Positions 30,843 through 39,030 of a stretch of 64,000 bases of DNA are shown one piece after another. Positions within the stretch are counted from its first letter, which is position 1. Each line of letters starts with the position of its first letter. Below the pieces are notes generated by a model. The model ran no database searches, was not told the origin of the DNA, and was given only the letters and a program-made list of their open reading frames with translations. The stretch lies in the NCBI GenBank assembly GCA_002360495.1, contig DEQO01000115.1, forward strand, positions 1 to 64,000. Reading direction: 5' to 3'. The position numbers and the translations under genes are program-made. Source of the DNA: Flavobacteriales bacterium UBA3364 (lineage in GTDB: Bacteria > Bacteroidota > Bacteroidia > Flavobacteriales_F > PHOS-HE28).

Positions 30843-32503
30843 GCCGTCAGTGCGAGTTTGCGGTTCTCGGCATTGTCCTCCTCCAGCTTCTTCGCGTACC
30901 GCTGTTCAGCGGGATCGGCCTTTGGCGTGGGCACATGGTCCGGGTTGTTCGGCAACCATTTCTTTCCGGCCGCCGCGGCTTGGTTGAACAACTGCCACAT
31001 GCGCTCCTCCTTGAACACGATGTGCAGCGTGCCCTTCTTCCAGAACTTGATGTGGAAGTACTCGCTCTCGCACACGTTGTCCACGTAGTGGGTGTACTTC
31101 ACCTCGCGGCGGTTCGCATTCAACTCATCGAGGCGGTCGCTCAGCGCCACACGGACACGCACCAGCGAACGACGTTCGGTTTCGGTGGTATACGGGCGTG
31201 CCTTCTTGGGCTGCAGGTGGGTCAGGCTCGTAGGGCTGCTCAGCGTCTTGCCTTCCAGCATGGCGCAGGCGCGATCGATATCGTCCCACTTCCATGAACT
31301 ATCGCTGTAGCTGGTTCGCCAGGTGCCGTACTCGCGTTCATAGCTCAACGCGCCGTAGGGGATGATCACCTTCCGGTTCACCTTATAGGCGCTGTTCGTC
31401 TTCCAACCTTCCCAATGGCTCTTGTTCCCATCGGAGTAGCTCGTCATCAGATCGAAGGCTTCCTCCACGCACTTCTGCAGGATCACATGCCGGTTGGTGA
31501 AGAGCATCTCCAGCAACGCGTGGATGTTCGCTTCGGTCAAGGGCATGCCACCCTGGTCCTTGCGCATCTTGTCGAAGTCCTTGCGCACACCGGCGCTCAT
31601 CAGGTCGTTGATCTTGGTGCGCTCGAAGATGCTGTCCCACGTGTGGCGCTGAAGTGAGTTCACGAACGTGTTGAAGCAATCTTTTCCCGTACGGCCGCGT
31701 ACGGCCTCAGCGATGATGCCGGACAATGAATCCACATCCCGGTTGATCAAGGGTGAACCGTAGTGCATCAGCCGTTTCCGTGCCTTCAGGTATTCCACGA
31801 AAGCGCCCTGGCTCAACTTGTACTGGTGCACCATGGCTGCGATCTTGTCGTTCACGGCCGGCATGTTGCTAAGCGTCTCACCGGTGAAATCGAAGTCCTG
31901 CTCCTCGGGCTGGAAATCTTCCTTTTCCCAGAAGTCGAAGCCGCCGTGGTCATCCTGCTTCTTCAGGCGTACCAGCGCCACCTCTACATCCGTGGGCCGC
32001 TGGCTCCGCTGGAACGCCTGGCCGATGTACTCCACGCTACCGTGATCAGCGATGAGCTGCACCAGCCACTTCCGGCGGATCGTGTGCGGGTTCCGGATCG
32101 TCTCTGCGTTCAGCAGGCAGACGATATCGCCGTGTTGCAGGATGTTCCAAGCCTTCTCCAGGTGTGCATCGCCGTTGCTGAACGGCGGGTTCATCAGGAT
32201 CAGGTCGTACCGTACATCCGAATGGAACGTCAGGAAATCGTCATGCACCAGCGTGTACTTCTCACGCAGGATCGGTTGCATGTCCGGGTTTATCTCGATC
32301 GCGTGCAGGTCAGGAGCCTCGTCCCCATGGATCAGCTCCGCTACGAAATTCAGGATGGCACCACTGCCCGCGCTCGGGTCCAGGATGGTCAGGTTCTCCA
32401 GCGCACTGTTATCGCGCCTCCCCACGTCCACCACTTCACGGTAGGGATCAAGCATCTTGCTGATCACATGGCTCGGTGTCGGGAAATACTCCGGATCGTA
32501 CAT
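30839..32503 (-). CDS. DNA N6-adenine methyltransferase-like protein with DUF4942 (554 aa)
   Basis: Starts MYDPEYFPTPSHVISKMLDP. Motif I is LDPSAGSGAIL (about residues 39-49), motif IV is LILMNPPFSNG, the NPPF typical of gamma/N6-adenine methylases. The C-terminal half (GAFVEYLKARKRLM onward) matches DUF4942, found fused to phage methylases. No restriction partner is encoded nearby, so it is probably an orphan protective methylase. Start chosen at 32503 because the longer frame upstream runs through a family B repeat. Overlaps the HNH gene by 4 nt. Confidence 0.85.
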   Translation of the reverse strand: MYDPEYFPTPSHVISKMLDPYREVVDVGRRDNSALENLTILDPSAGSGAILNFVAELIHGDEAPDLHAIEINPDMQPILREKYTLVHDDFLTFHSDVRYDLILMNPPFSNGDAHLEKAWNILQHGDIVCLLNAETIRNPHTIRRKWLVQLIADHGSVEYIGQAFQRSQRPTDVEVALVRLKKQDDHGGFDFWEKEDFQPEEQDFDFTGETLSNMPAVNDKIAAMVHQYKLSQGAFVEYLKARKRLMHYGSPLINRDVDSLSGIIAEAVRGRTGKDCFNTFVNSLQRHTWDSIFERTKINDLMSAGVRKDFDKMRKDQGGMPLTEANIHALLEMLFTNRHVILQKCVEEAFDLMTSYSDGNKSHWEGWKTNSAYKVNRKVIIPYGALSYEREYGTWRTSYSDSSWKWDDIDRACAMLEGKTLSSPTSLTHLQPKKARPYTTETERRSLVRVRVALSDRLDELNANRREVKYTHYVDNVCESEYFHIKFWKKGTLHIVFKEERMWQLFNQAAAAGKKWLPNNPDHVPTPKADPAEQRYAKKLEEDNAENRKLALTA

Positions 32504-32692
32504 CTTCAATTCAGGTTTGTCAGGACCCGCGTCATGCGTGCCCTCGCCCCCGCGAAAGGGCACCATGGCGCGGCAAGGCAGCCAGGCCAGCACCAACACA
32601 GCCATCATTCCAGCCCTCCGATGGACGCGCACCACGCTGCGTCCATCCCGTCCACCCGGTCCACCTGAGCCAAGGAGCATGTGCGACGTGCG
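32504..32692. repeat. Intergenic region with family B copy 4 and a hairpin
   Basis: Family B is at about 32516-32570 (TTTGTCAGGACCCGCGTCAT; the most diverged copy). A 9-bp inverted repeat GATGGACGC ... GCGTCCATC follows at about 32619-32646. A frame through here joins the methyltransferase gene, but its peptide repeats the family B translation (FRGGEGTHDAGPDK), so it is treated as non-coding. Confidence 0.6.
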
Positions 32693-32998
32693 CTAGGTGG
32701 TTGGTTTAACCCGCGGATCATCCCCCGCGATGAACCGCGCATAGAACGCCGCCTTCTTCAGGTCCTCATCGCCGTTCTTCAGGTTCGCGCGGCTCGTGTA
32801 CTTGATCACGTTCCCCTTGCAGAAGCCCGCGAACTCCTCGGGCGTCAGCTTCATCTTCAGGTAGTCGATCACCTCGATACCACCAGCGGTGTAGTGCGAG
32901 GGGCTGTTCACATTGTCCTCCATGGGTAACTCTTGACGAAGTGGTTGGTAGTAAGGATTTGTTGCGCGGAGCTCCGCTATCGTCATCGACTTTGCCAT
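32693..32998 (-). CDS. DUF3310 protein (101 aa)
   Basis: The core NSPSHYTAGGIEVIDYLKMK, EEFAGFCKGNVIKYTSRANL and KNGDEDLKKAAFYARFI is the DUF3310 signature, a small helical protein of tailed phages sometimes annotated as a nucleotide-kinase-like domain and found near nucleotide-metabolism genes. N-terminal extension of about 28 residues before the core. Confidence 0.85.
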   Translation of the reverse strand: MAKSMTIAELRATNPYYQPLRQELPMEDNVNSPSHYTAGGIEVIDYLKMKLTPEEFAGFCKGNVIKYTSRANLKNGDEDLKKAAFYARFIAGDDPRVKPTT

Positions 32999-33001
32999 CA
33001 G

Positions 33002-33574
33002 TCAATCACCGGATGAACTGTCGCCGCCACCACTGTCGGAAGACCCGCCACCGTCGTAGCTACCACCGCCATCGTACGAGCTGCTATCCGACGAACTATC
33101 GTACCCACCTCCGCTCAGGTCGTGGCTGGTGTGGGAAGGCCCGGGGTCCACATCCGCCGGTGGCGCATGGCGATAGTCATCATCCACGCGCATATCCGCC
33201 TGGTGGATGGTCACGCGGTCCGTATCGTTCAACGAGCCATGGATCATTGCTTGGGTGAGCACGTCCGGACCTGTGCCCTGTCGGGGCTCTATGGTGAAAG
33301 CAGGTGGGTTCCGCCGAGCTGCCGCTTGCTTTTCCGTTGTGCTGTTATTCCGCGCCCATTCATGGGCCTTCCGCGATCGTTCCGCCTCCGCCTTCTGCTT
33401 CTCCTGCAACTCGGCCAACCGCTGTTGCCATTTCGAAGGTGCCTTCGCCGGCTCGCCCATTCCCGGCCGCCACGGTGGCCGCGGCTCATTCACCAGCCGA
33501 ACGACATAGCCGATCATGCCCCCGGCCAGGAAGCAGAACACGGCAACAAAAGCAAGTACGGTCCCGGTATTCAT
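33002..33574 (-). CDS. Membrane-anchored protein with Ser/Gly/Asp-rich tail (190 aa)
   Basis: N-terminal membrane segment (VLAFVAVFCFLAGGMIGYVV, residues 6-25), then a charged helix (WQQRLAELQEKQKAEAERSR) and a low-complexity C-terminus of Ser, Gly, Asp and Tyr over the last 35 residues. It heads a cassette of membrane proteins that extends to 36604. Function unknown. Confidence 0.6.
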   Translation of the reverse strand: MNTGTVLAFVAVFCFLAGGMIGYVVRLVNEPRPPWRPGMGEPAKAPSKWQQRLAELQEKQKAEAERSRKAHEWARNNSTTEKQAAARRNPPAFTIEPRQGTGPDVLTQAMIHGSLNDTDRVTIHQADMRVDDDYRHAPPADVDPGPSHTSHDLSGGGYDSSSDSSSYDGGGSYDGGGSSDSGGGDSSSGD

Positions 33575-33575
33575 G

Positions 33576-34715
33576 TCATCGGTTCATTTGGGGCACAGCC
33601 TCGTTGCCCACCGCGAATGCTCCGGTGATCGTACAGGCCAGCGCAGTGAGGAAATACACGAGCACAACAGCCCAACCGGGCGGCTCAATGGAGAGGTAAT
33701 CGAATTGGTGGAAATCGCGCCGTACGAAGTGCCTGCGCACGAGTGGGCCTAAAAAGTCGGCCACGGCCACGAGGTCCACCGTATCCTGGGCCTCCACGTA
33801 TTGGCGCAGCTCGGCCTCCAGCTGCTCATCGGTACTCCAGCTCATCGGGTGGCACCACTGCACGCGCCGGGCACGGTCCAGCCCGATGCACAGCACCACC
33901 TCGTTCATATTGCCACCGGCCCACGCCCATTCCTGCTGGATCCCCGTGGTGCGCGGCTTGTCGTGGAACACGAGCACGCTCACCCGCGCCTCCTTCGCAG
34001 GACCCAGCACGGCGTTCCACCACTTCAGGCGATAGTTCGCGGCCCGGGCTTCGCGCGTGGTATCGCCCAGCACCGCCTCCTGGTGGTAGCGGAACCGGAT
34101 CGGCGGATAGTCGAACAGCCCCAGGCTGTCGCGCTCCTTCTCGGCGATCCTGCGGAAGTGGAAGATGCTCTGGTCCGCCGCCTTCACGCGGTTCTCGTAG
34201 GTATGCGTGGTGGTCACCGGCTCCAGCGTGGCGCTGTCCTGCGGCCAGGTGGTCACATACTTGTCGCCGTCGTTGGTGTGGTAGTGGCGGTGCAGGTCCT
34301 CGAACCGCGCACCACCGAAACGCTTCACCAGGCGGTTGTACTGCCACTCATCGATGCGCAGCTCCTCACCGGTGGTCGTCTGCAACTCCCAATAGGCGCT
34401 GTGGTACTGTACGTAGCTGCAGTCGTAATAGCGCGTGCTGCAGTTCTTTCCGTCCTTGTCGCAACAGCAGGTTTCGGAGCAGGTGCGGTGGATGTACTCG
34501 TTCCAATCCTCGTAGTATTCCGCCTTGGTCACAGCGCTGCCCCAATACTCCGTGCTGGTCACCATGGAGTGCTCGGCAACGCCACCGGCCACACCGATCA
34601 GCATCGCGCTCACCGCCAGCGGCAGCAAGTACTCCCACCACACCATGTGGTGCGCATACCAACGCCACAGCACGAAGGCGGCGAGGAAGGGGATCAATAG
34701 CGCGCCCCAGATCAT
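33576..34715 (-). CDS. Cys-rich polytopic membrane protein (379 aa)
   Basis: Two N-terminal membrane segments (MIWGALLIPFLAAFVLW; YLLPLAVSAMLIGVAGGVAE), a large soluble loop with a cysteine cluster (RTCSETCCCDKDGKNCST, about residues 78-95), and a C-terminal membrane segment (AVVLVYFLTALACTITGAFA). I recognise the layout from proteins of large phages that accompany SPFH and anchored helical genes, but the function is not known. Overlaps the next upstream gene by 4 nt. Confidence 0.65.
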   Translation of the reverse strand: MIWGALLIPFLAAFVLWRWYAHHMVWWEYLLPLAVSAMLIGVAGGVAEHSMVTSTEYWGSAVTKAEYYEDWNEYIHRTCSETCCCDKDGKNCSTRYYDCSYVQYHSAYWELQTTTGEELRIDEWQYNRLVKRFGGARFEDLHRHYHTNDGDKYVTTWPQDSATLEPVTTTHTYENRVKAADQSIFHFRRIAEKERDSLGLFDYPPIRFRYHQEAVLGDTTREARAANYRLKWWNAVLGPAKEARVSVLVFHDKPRTTGIQQEWAWAGGNMNEVVLCIGLDRARRVQWCHPMSWSTDEQLEAELRQYVEAQDTVDLVAVADFLGPLVRRHFVRRDFHQFDYLSIEPPGWAVVLVYFLTALACTITGAFAVGNEAVPQMNR

Positions 34716-35248
34716 CGCTTGAAGAGCTCGATGTCGTTCTCTTGGCCCGCCTCGTACACCTTCTCGGTTACATCACTCGTGACCACCGTGATCCCCACAT
34801 CAGCACGGGAGCCGATGAACAAGCTTCCCGGGAACACCGCGCGCATCGTCTTGTGCTCGCGGTCCAAATCGATCAGGCGCCGCTGTTCCATCAGGAACCC
34901 TTCGCGTTGGCCCTCGATGCTCGCCATCAGGTCCTTGTAAAGCGCGGGGTCGAACGTGGGGTTGCTCTCCGTCACGAACTTCAACAGCAGGTTCTGGTCC
35001 TGGTAACGACCGCTGATCAGCTCCGTGTAGATCTCCTTGAACCCGTTCTTGTACTGATCGGTAACGCCGGCCTTCTGCTTCAAGACCTTCCACAGCTTGT
35101 CGTAGTAAGCCTCGCAGGCCTGCTGCTGGGCGACCACCTGGTTGCGCAGCTTGATCTCCGCGTTGCTCGCGCTCAAATACATGCCCAGGCCGATCAGTGC
35201 GACGAGCAGGATACCTCCAAGGGTCAGTTTCAGTGCTAGGTTCTTCAT
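34712..35248 (-). CDS. Anchored helical protein, LemA-like layout (178 aa)
   Basis: A single N-terminal membrane segment (LALKLTLGGILLVALIGLGM), then long helices (NQVVAQQQACEAYYDKLWKV) and a C-terminal strand-like end. The layout (one anchor followed by an antiparallel helix bundle) is that of LemA, but sequence similarity is weak. The neighbours (SPFH, Cys-rich membrane protein) support a membrane-associated complex. Confidence 0.6.
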   Translation of the reverse strand: MKNLALKLTLGGILLVALIGLGMYLSASNAEIKLRNQVVAQQQACEAYYDKLWKVLKQKAGVTDQYKNGFKEIYTELISGRYQDQNLLLKFVTESNPTFDPALYKDLMASIEGQREGFLMEQRRLIDLDREHKTMRAVFPGSLFIGSRADVGITVVTSDVTEKVYEAGQENDIELFKR

Positions 35249-35264
35249 TTGGTTCGTTTTTACT

Positions 35265-35378
35265 TCAACTTCTGTGAGACGCCAGGATCCAGAGCATCAC
35301 CACGTTTGCGGCCAGCAGAACGATCACGAGCAGGAATAGCCCTGTCGATGATCTTTTGGAGTTGGGGTCGTTCGTCAT
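35265..35378 (-). CDS. Tiny membrane protein (37 aa)
   Basis: Reads MTNDPNSKRSSTGLFLLVIV then LLAANVVMLWILASHRS: a polar start and one membrane span. Accepted because it fits the spacing of the membrane cassette; no homologue recognised. Confidence 0.45.
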   Translation of the reverse strand: MTNDPNSKRSSTGLFLLVIVLLAANVVMLWILASHRS

Positions 35379-35432
35379 GGGTCGTTCGCTTCTTGAGTTG
35401 TATTGGGTGAGAGATGATGTCGTGGGCCTGTC

Positions 35433-35570
35433 TCAGCCAAGCACCTTGGTGATGGCCGCACAGATACTACCGACTACCGCTATGATCACAATGGCGATCC
35501 AGAAGATCGTATCGCCATCCGCCTCGGTTAGAAAGTCCCATATCGTTCGGCCCCGTTTCTCGTTGCTCAT
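35433..35570 (-). CDS. Tiny membrane protein (45 aa)
   Basis: Reads MSNEKRGRTIWDFLTEADGD then TIFWIAIVIIAVVGSICAAI: charged N-terminus with one membrane span and a short tail. It starts 6 nt after the SPFH stop, in the same cassette. Confidence 0.5.
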   Translation of the reverse strand: MSNEKRGRTIWDFLTEADGDTIFWIAIVIIAVVGSICAAITKVLG

Positions 35571-35576
35571 GGTCGT

Positions 35577-36485
35577 TTACTTCATGCCTCTGAAGACCGC
35601 CGTCTCCGCCCCGAACACGTTGTTGCTCCCGTACGGGCTCACGCCTTTCGAAGCCCACAGGGCCTCGATCTCCAGTTTCTTCAGGGCGAGCATCGCGGGC
35701 TGGGAGAGGATCAACTTCGTCTTCGCATCCCATTCCGCGGCGGCGAAGTTGTTCTCGCTTTCAAGGGCCTTGCTCAAGGCGAGCTTGTTCAACTCGTCCT
35801 GCCTGGCTGTGCTCTCGGCGGCCTTGGCGATCCCCTCGGGAATATCCACGTCGGTGATCTGCACGCGCGCGAAGACCGTGTAGAACTGCGGCAGCTCCTT
35901 CGCGAGGATCTCGCTGAGCTTTTGCTCGGCCTCGGCTCGCTTGTGCAGGTTCAGGTCAGCGGCCGTGTATTGGGGGATCACCTCCTTACCTGCACTTTTC
36001 AAGGTCTTGTGGATCTTGGTCTCCAGGTCGGTCACGTTCTTGTGCAACAGGTTCACGCGGTCGGGATCCTGCTTGAAGTCCAGCGAGAGCTCCACGCCAG
36101 TGCTCATGTTCTTCGCATCGTTGAAGTCGTACTTCTCCACGAGCGTTTTCTCACGCACATCGTACTCCACCATGTCGTCCCACACCCAATGGAGGCCACC
36201 GTTCATGCCCTCGGGGTAGATCATGTTCATGTTGGTCTGCCCTCCCCAGGATACCTCCACACCCTTGTGGCCTGGGGCCACAGTGGTGCAGGCAGTAAGA
36301 CAGGTCACCAGGAGGAGCGCTACGGCGAAGGTTCCGTCGTCATGGGAGCGACGCCGGAATGCGGTCTTCGGCCTGCGGAAATGCCGATACCAGTTGATCG
36401 CGCCGGCAACGAACGCGGCGACCAAGAGGAACGTAAGGATGTTCGACCAGTTCAGGTGGTCAGCCCAGTTGTGAAGGGGGTTCAT
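35577..36485 (-). CDS. SPFH/prohibitin-domain membrane protein (302 aa)
   Basis: Starts MNPLHNWADHLNWSNILTFL, a first membrane span, followed by a second hydrophobic span FAVALLLVTCLTACTTVAPG leading straight into the SPFH beginning HKGVEVSWGG. Conserved SPFH elements include TGVELSLDFKQDPDRVNLLH and FYTVFARVQITDVDIPEGIA (a band-7-type core), then a coiled-coil region rich in Ala, Glu and Lys. SPFH proteins assemble into membrane ring structures. A phage version might alter host membrane domains or protect the membrane; inference only. Confidence 0.8.
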   Translation of the reverse strand: MNPLHNWADHLNWSNILTFLLVAAFVAGAINWYRHFRRPKTAFRRRSHDDGTFAVALLLVTCLTACTTVAPGHKGVEVSWGGQTNMNMIYPEGMNGGLHWVWDDMVEYDVREKTLVEKYDFNDAKNMSTGVELSLDFKQDPDRVNLLHKNVTDLETKIHKTLKSAGKEVIPQYTAADLNLHKRAEAEQKLSEILAKELPQFYTVFARVQITDVDIPEGIAKAAESTARQDELNKLALSKALESENNFAAAEWDAKTKLILSQPAMLALKKLEIEALWASKGVSPYGSNNVFGAETAVFRGMK

Positions 36486-36490
36486 CGGGT

Positions 36491-36604
36491 TCAAGGGTTT
36501 GGGTGATTGTTCTTCTTCTTGTCGCGGTTGCGCAGCCACTCCCAGCTCATCCAGAAAGCCCAGACGACGGCTGCGATGACGAGTAATCCAAGTGCTCCTC
36601 TCAT
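36491..36604 (-). CDS. Tiny membrane protein (37 aa)
   Basis: Reads MRGALGLLVIAAVVWAFWMS then WEWLRNRDKKKNNHPNP: one span followed by a strongly basic cytoplasmic-type tail. Its ATG overlaps the HD-hydrolase stop by 4 nt, which supports the start. Confidence 0.55.
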   Translation of the reverse strand: MRGALGLLVIAAVVWAFWMSWEWLRNRDKKKNNHPNP

Positions 36605-37164
36605 CTTGATATCAGGGTTTGGTAGTGTTTGAATTCGCGGATGTAATCGCGGCGGATCCACTCCTCGTGCCTGTTCAACCAAGGTTGCACGACGTAATAC
36701 GTGGCCTCGTTGGGCTGCTGAAGCAGGAACTGCTGACGTTCCGTGAGAAGCATGTGCTGATCGGCTTCCTTGATCGAGTCATGGAACGGATACTCGAATT
36801 CGAAGCGCGATGCCAGCACCGTCATCAGCCGTTCCTCCACCGCCATGTATTCCGGCAAGCGCTTCTTGATAGGCTTGGGAACATCCAGCAGGTAGGCCTC
36901 ACTGCTGTCATGCAACAGAAAGGCCAGCTTGTGTTCGTCCGGAACAAGAGCTGCACCGGCCAATGAGTGCTGGGCAACGCTCCACGGGAAGTAGGTATGC
37001 CCACCGAAGCGCGGTATCCGTGCAAGCGCATGCGCGATGTCCTCGATACGCAACATCGAAGGGTCCGGGTTGAACGGATCCACCAAGGCACCGCTCACCG
37101 TTCGGATGCAGGAACTGCCCAGGAACTCGGCCGTCGTCTCTTCCATCTGTGGCTCTCTTATCAT
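36601..37164 (-). CDS. HD-domain phosphohydrolase, YfbR/DatZ-like (187 aa)
   Basis: Clear phage HD-family pattern: SGALVDPFNPDP (residues 24-35), IEDIAHALARIPRFGGHT (40-57), WSVAQHSLAGAALVP (61-75), and LLHDSSEAYLLDVPKPIKK (83-101). H56, H66, H85 and D86 are probable metal ligands. This family includes DatZ, the dATP triphosphohydrolase that purges dATP in phages with 2-aminoadenine DNA, and YfbR-like 5-prime-nucleotidases; relatives are also common in phages with ordinary DNA. The presence of a PurZ-family gene at 9721 makes a DatZ role worth testing. Start ATG overlaps the upstream stop. Confidence 0.8.
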   Translation of the reverse strand: MIREPQMEETTAEFLGSSCIRTVSGALVDPFNPDPSMLRIEDIAHALARIPRFGGHTYFPWSVAQHSLAGAALVPDEHKLAFLLHDSSEAYLLDVPKPIKKRLPEYMAVEERLMTVLASRFEFEYPFHDSIKEADQHMLLTERQQFLLQQPNEATYYVVQPWLNRHEEWIRRDYIREFKHYQTLISR

Positions 37165-37727
37165 TTGATCACGAACCACGAAGGCGCATCACCGGGCTCG
37201 TTGGTCACATGCACCTGGTAGGGCTTGCCCGCGAAGAATTGGTCCACCGCAGCTTTCACCTGGCAGGTGTACACCGGTGTGGCAACCATGTGGTAATCGT
37301 GACCGCCGAAGATCCCGCCCACCTTCATCTTGGGCCACCAGGCCTTCAGGTCACGGTCGATCATCGGCCGCATGTGGTTGGCATCGATGAAGCAGAAGTC
37401 CAACCAGCCATCGGGTGTATCACTGGCGGCGATCACGCTGGTCGTGCGATCGATGGCCACCCGGCCGATGAAGGGCGCCACCTTCTGGATGCAGTACCGG
37501 TAGCAGCCCTCGAAGTCTTTGATCGCATCGCCGAACCCCTTGGGGTTCTCGTAGGGCACATAGTCCCAGGGATCAACGAGGGTGAGCCTGCTCAGCGAGC
37601 TGGTGCGCAGGATGATCTCGGCATACTCGCCGAAGGCCACGCCCACTTCCACACCCCGGCCTGTCAGGCCCATGGCGTTGAGCACCTTGCCGATGTCGTA
37701 CCGTGATGTGAGTTCAGAGAGCTTCAT
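37161..37727 (-). CDS. Class I SAM-dependent methyltransferase (188 aa)
   Basis: GRGVEVGVAFGEYAEIILR (residues 23-41) is the SAM-binding motif I; LTLVDPWDYV is motif II; LDFCFIDANHMRPMIDRDLK matches the Methyltransf_24 pattern (fiDg.H....v..Dl). The substrate is unknown; relatives modify sugars or small molecules. Between the HD hydrolase and the J-domain gene with 4-nt overlaps. Confidence 0.8.
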   Translation of the reverse strand: MKLSELTSRYDIGKVLNAMGLTGRGVEVGVAFGEYAEIILRTSSLSRLTLVDPWDYVPYENPKGFGDAIKDFEGCYRYCIQKVAPFIGRVAIDRTTSVIAASDTPDGWLDFCFIDANHMRPMIDRDLKAWWPKMKVGGIFGGHDYHMVATPVYTCQVKAAVDQFFAGKPYQVHVTNEPGDAPSWFVIK

Positions 37728-38341
37728 CCTTTCAATTCCTTTTGCGCATCAACCCAGGCCTGCTGCACCGCCGCGAATTTTTCCCGATCACCAAGCGCCT
37801 GGTTGTCCGGGTGGAAGAGCTTGATCTTCGCCTTCCACGCGAGATGGGCCGTCTCCAACGTGCAGTCGAAAGGCACCTCCAGCACGGTGCGCCAGTTCGA
37901 CGGCGTGCCTTGCTCGGGCAGGGCTTTGAACCCGGTGAACATCCGCTGCATGATCTCGCTGCAGCCCCAACGGTCGATCCCGCGCATGGCCTCGATGGTG
38001 AGCCCGATCGCGTACAGGTTGCAGCCGATCTTGTTGTAGGTATCGTTCGCGATCACGCGCTGCTCGCCATCCAGGGTGAACCACACGGCCGCGCCCTGAT
38101 CATCGGGTTGGCGCTGCTGGCTGTAGGGCAGGCCATCCTGCCGCAAGCGTAGATCGGTGCTGATGATCGGCCGCGTAGCCCCGAGCCGTTCCAGTTCCAG
38201 CAGAACGAAGCGCGTCGCCGCATCGATGCTCGGCCGCTTGTTCCACTTCCCGAAACGGCTTTGCACGCGCTGGTGGTACGGCGTACGCTTCCAGCCCGGT
38301 GGCCAGCAAAGGGAAGAGGCGGTGATCGGTTCCTGGGCCAT
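37724..38341 (-). CDS. J-domain protein of the mobile-element type (205 aa)
   Basis: N-terminal region: SSLCWPPGWKRTPYHQRVQS, PIISTDLRLRQDGLPYSQQR and AVWFTLDGEQRVIANDTYNK, then MRGIDRWGCSEIMQRMFTGF, the pattern of a protein family common on phages, plasmids and ICEs. The C-terminus (HLAWKAKIKLFHPDNQALGD) contains HPD, the J-domain tripeptide that stimulates DnaK ATPase. It may recruit a host chaperone; the exact target is unknown. Confidence 0.8.
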   Translation of the reverse strand: MAQEPITASSLCWPPGWKRTPYHQRVQSRFGKWNKRPSIDAATRFVLLELERLGATRPIISTDLRLRQDGLPYSQQRQPDDQGAAVWFTLDGEQRVIANDTYNKIGCNLYAIGLTIEAMRGIDRWGCSEIMQRMFTGFKALPEQGTPSNWRTVLEVPFDCTLETAHLAWKAKIKLFHPDNQALGDREKFAAVQQAWVDAQKELKG

Positions 38342-38799
38342 CACTTGAACTGTCTCGGTGTCTTCGTCCCACGTTCCGTGCGCCACTGGTTCACCTGCTC
38401 GATGATCCACACAGCGCAGGTCTTCCCTTCGATGTCGGCTGTATTCAGGTCGCGGGGGCGATCTGCATCGAGACCTTTGTTCTGCAAACACATAGCAGCC
38501 ATCGCCTCATTCAACTCCGCCTTCGTGAATACCACCACATCCGGATCCGGGATCTGCGCCATACCCGGTTGTACCTGGATCAGCACCGGCTTGAGCTTCT
38601 CACGGGTCGCCTCGCAATAGCTGGTGGGCTGTTCCGCCTGTTGCAACGAGCCCTGCGCGGAGATGCCATACTCCGCATCCTGCACAGAGATATCCGCACC
38701 GCCCATCTTCAGCATCTGCAGCACCCGATGCTCGCGCAGGTTCTCCGGCTGCAGCAGCACCTGCTGCTTATCGCCAACGGTGATCAGTGCGGTCCTCAT
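38341..38799 (-). CDS. Hypothetical protein (152 aa)
   Basis: Starts MRTALITVGDKQQVLLQPEN. First half strands and turns, second half helical with TAVWIIEQVNQWRTER-like end. The stop overlaps the J-domain start (TGATG). No family recognised. Confidence 0.6.
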   Translation of the reverse strand: MRTALITVGDKQQVLLQPENLREHRVLQMLKMGGADISVQDAEYGISAQGSLQQAEQPTSYCEATREKLKPVLIQVQPGMAQIPDPDVVVFTKAELNEAMAAMCLQNKGLDADRPRDLNTADIEGKTCAVWIIEQVNQWRTERGTKTPRQFK

Positions 38800-39029
38800 G
38801 CTTGTTGATCGATCATGTCGAAAAGCGTACTGACAGGCAGGTCCTCACGGGCGATCAACTCGCCCTTGCGCTCACCGATCCGGCCATAGTCGCTATCGGG
38901 TTTCGAGACCCGATCCACAAGTGGGCTGGCTTCGGTGAACGGATGCACGCGGAACACCAGCATTTCACCGATCTCGATCACCGTCACCGTGCGCGAAGCG
39001 TTCTGCGTGTATTTCAGCTTGCGCGCCAT
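38796..39029 (-). CDS. Hypothetical protein (77 aa)
   Basis: Starts MARKLKYTQNASRTVTVIEI. N-terminal strand, then acidic and basic helices (GERKGELIAREDLPVSTLFD). No family recognised. Confidence 0.5.
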   Translation of the reverse strand: MARKLKYTQNASRTVTVIEIGEMLVFRVHPFTEASPLVDRVSKPDSDYGRIGERKGELIAREDLPVSTLFDMIDQQA

Positions 39030-39030
39030 G

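Noticed and set aside
30839..32503. Complete restriction-modification system
   Set aside because: Only a methyltransferase is recognisable. The neighbouring HNH protein has homing-endonuclease-type features and a paralogue elsewhere, so it is not a convincing restriction partner.
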